Source: Knufia peltigerae
Taxonomy: Eukaryota; Ascomycota; Eurotiomycetes; Chaetothyriales; Trichomeriaceae
Direction: 5' to 3'
Length of the DNA stretch: 64,000 nt
Assembly: GCA_030247855.1 (NCBI GenBank)
Contig: JAPDRN010000147.1
Span: 17,147 to 81,146 of the forward strand
The notes below the pieces were generated by a model that saw nothing but the letters and a program-made list of their open reading frames with translations, did no database searches and was not told the DNA's origin. Both the position numbers and the translations under genes were made by a program. This document shows, piece after piece, positions 63,520 to 64,000 of this stretch. How positions within the stretch are numbered: the stretch's first letter is position 1; every line of letters begins with the position of its first letter.

Positions 63520-64000
63520 ATGTCCGGTCTCAAGCCAGGGGATAGCTTCCCCGACGACGTCGTCTTCTCGTAAGCACCGACGCCCATTGCCCTCCCCTCG
63601 CCGAAGGACAGTACTGAAAGATCTGTATAGATACGTGCCTTACACAGATGAGAGCGCCGCCATAACTGCATGTGGTACCCCCCAGAATTACGCTGCCTCA
63701 AAAGAATGGAAAGACAAGAAGGTCGTCCTCTTCTCCGTCCCCGGTGCCTTCACTCCCGGCTGTTCCGTGCGGCACCTTCCCGGATACATTGAGAATTTGG
63801 ACAAGATCAAGGGCAAGAAAGTCGACATCGTGGCGGTGCTGGCGTTCAATGATGCATTTGTCATGGACGCGTGGAGCAAGGCTAATGGTATCAAGAACCG
63901 CGAGGAGGATATTGTGAGTACAAGCACACACACACACACACACACACCAACACGCAGACAGAACGGAACAGCACCCCACTCAAATCCAGACACGCGGAAT
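63520..64000 (+). CDS. Peroxiredoxin, Asp f 3/PMP20 (Prx5-like) type, 5' part
   Basis: Reduces hydrogen peroxide and alkyl hydroperoxides via a peroxidatic Cys; the fungal family includes peroxisomal PMP20 and the allergen Asp f 3. Exon 1 is 63520-63569 (MSGLKPGDSFPDDVVF), exon 2 is 63631-63913, and the first intron is 61 bp. Exon 2 has VVLFSVPGAFTPGCSVRHLPGY, where the Cys in FTPGCS is peroxidatic, followed by VAVLAFNDAFVMDAWSKANG. The second intron starts GTGAGT at 63914 and contains a CA repeat. CCAG at about 63990 could be its acceptor, but too little follows to confirm it. The C-terminus, including any peroxisomal signal, is outside the window. Confidence 0.9.
63925..63946. repeat. (CA)11 microsatellite in peroxiredoxin intron 2
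   Basis: Eleven CA units just after the splice donor at 63914. Confidence 0.9.

Noticed and set aside
1..64000. tRNA, rRNA, CRISPR or transposon content
   Set aside because: Reading for A/B-box pairs, 5S rRNA-like sequence, regularly spaced repeats, terminal inverted repeats with transposase, and reverse-transcriptase motifs found none that hold up.

Overview
The window reads as a chromosome segment of a filamentous ascomycete (Pezizomycotina). Genes are monocistronic on both strands. Introns are mostly 46-120 bp with GT..AG ends and CTAAC-type branch sites. The gene content includes ascomycete-specific families: a HET-domain protein, a patatin-NB-ARC-TPR receptor, LaeA-like methyltransferases, a Pth11-like membrane protein, a Gin4/Hsl1-type septin kinase and an Asp f 3-type peroxiredoxin. 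A eurotiomycete-like lineage is possible, but that is a weak guess. I see no tRNA, rRNA, CRISPR array, transposase or reverse transcriptase.

Layout. 1-5.7 kb: 5' part of the decapping nuclease RAI1 (runs off the left edge), a haloacid-dehalogenase-like hydrolase, then a five-exon NLR-type gene (patatin, NB-ARC, TPR) in convergent orientation. 8.3-15.9 kb: a TM7S3/TM198-like membrane protein, a rhodopsin-domain membrane protein and a peptidyl-tRNA hydrolase. 15.9-20.2 kb: the largest gene-poor stretch, with a possible coding relic. 20.2-31.3 kb: HemK/Mtq1-type methyltransferase, LaeA-like methyltransferase, HSL-type alpha/beta hydrolase divergent from EMC1, and an Sis1/Psi1-type J-protein. 32.5-47.5 kb: HET-domain protein, NAD(P)HX epimerase divergent from mitochondrial bS16, Doa1/Ufd3, a second LaeA-like methyltransferase divergent from an O-methyltransferase, and a Cys/His-containing basic protein I do not recognise. 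48.4-56.5 kb: a GNAT with an N-terminal PCNA-binding-type motif, MIC19, a maltose/nodulation-type O-acetyltransferase and the Gin4/Hsl1 kinase. 58.3-64 kb: GST-like protein, secreted fasciclin protein, DUF1348/NTF2-like protein and the 5' part of a peroxiredoxin.

Most genes are housekeeping, with a mitochondrial translation/architecture subset (Pth, HemK/Mtq1, bS16m, MIC19). Two genes belong to fungal self/non-self recognition families: the patatin-NB-ARC-TPR protein and the HET protein, about 27 kb apart. A LaeA-like/O-methyltransferase divergent pair hints at specialised metabolism, but there is no backbone enzyme.

The most notable observations are: the NLR gene's GC-AG intron splitting the catalytic GTSTGG elbow, and its near-repeated 126-bp TPR units; the QPTLLSYF motif at the N-terminus of the GNAT; three GATAAG boxes at exact 10-bp spacing upstream of the fasciclin gene; a heat-shock-element-like site upstream of the J-protein; and a dispersed intergenic word, TACTCCGTA.
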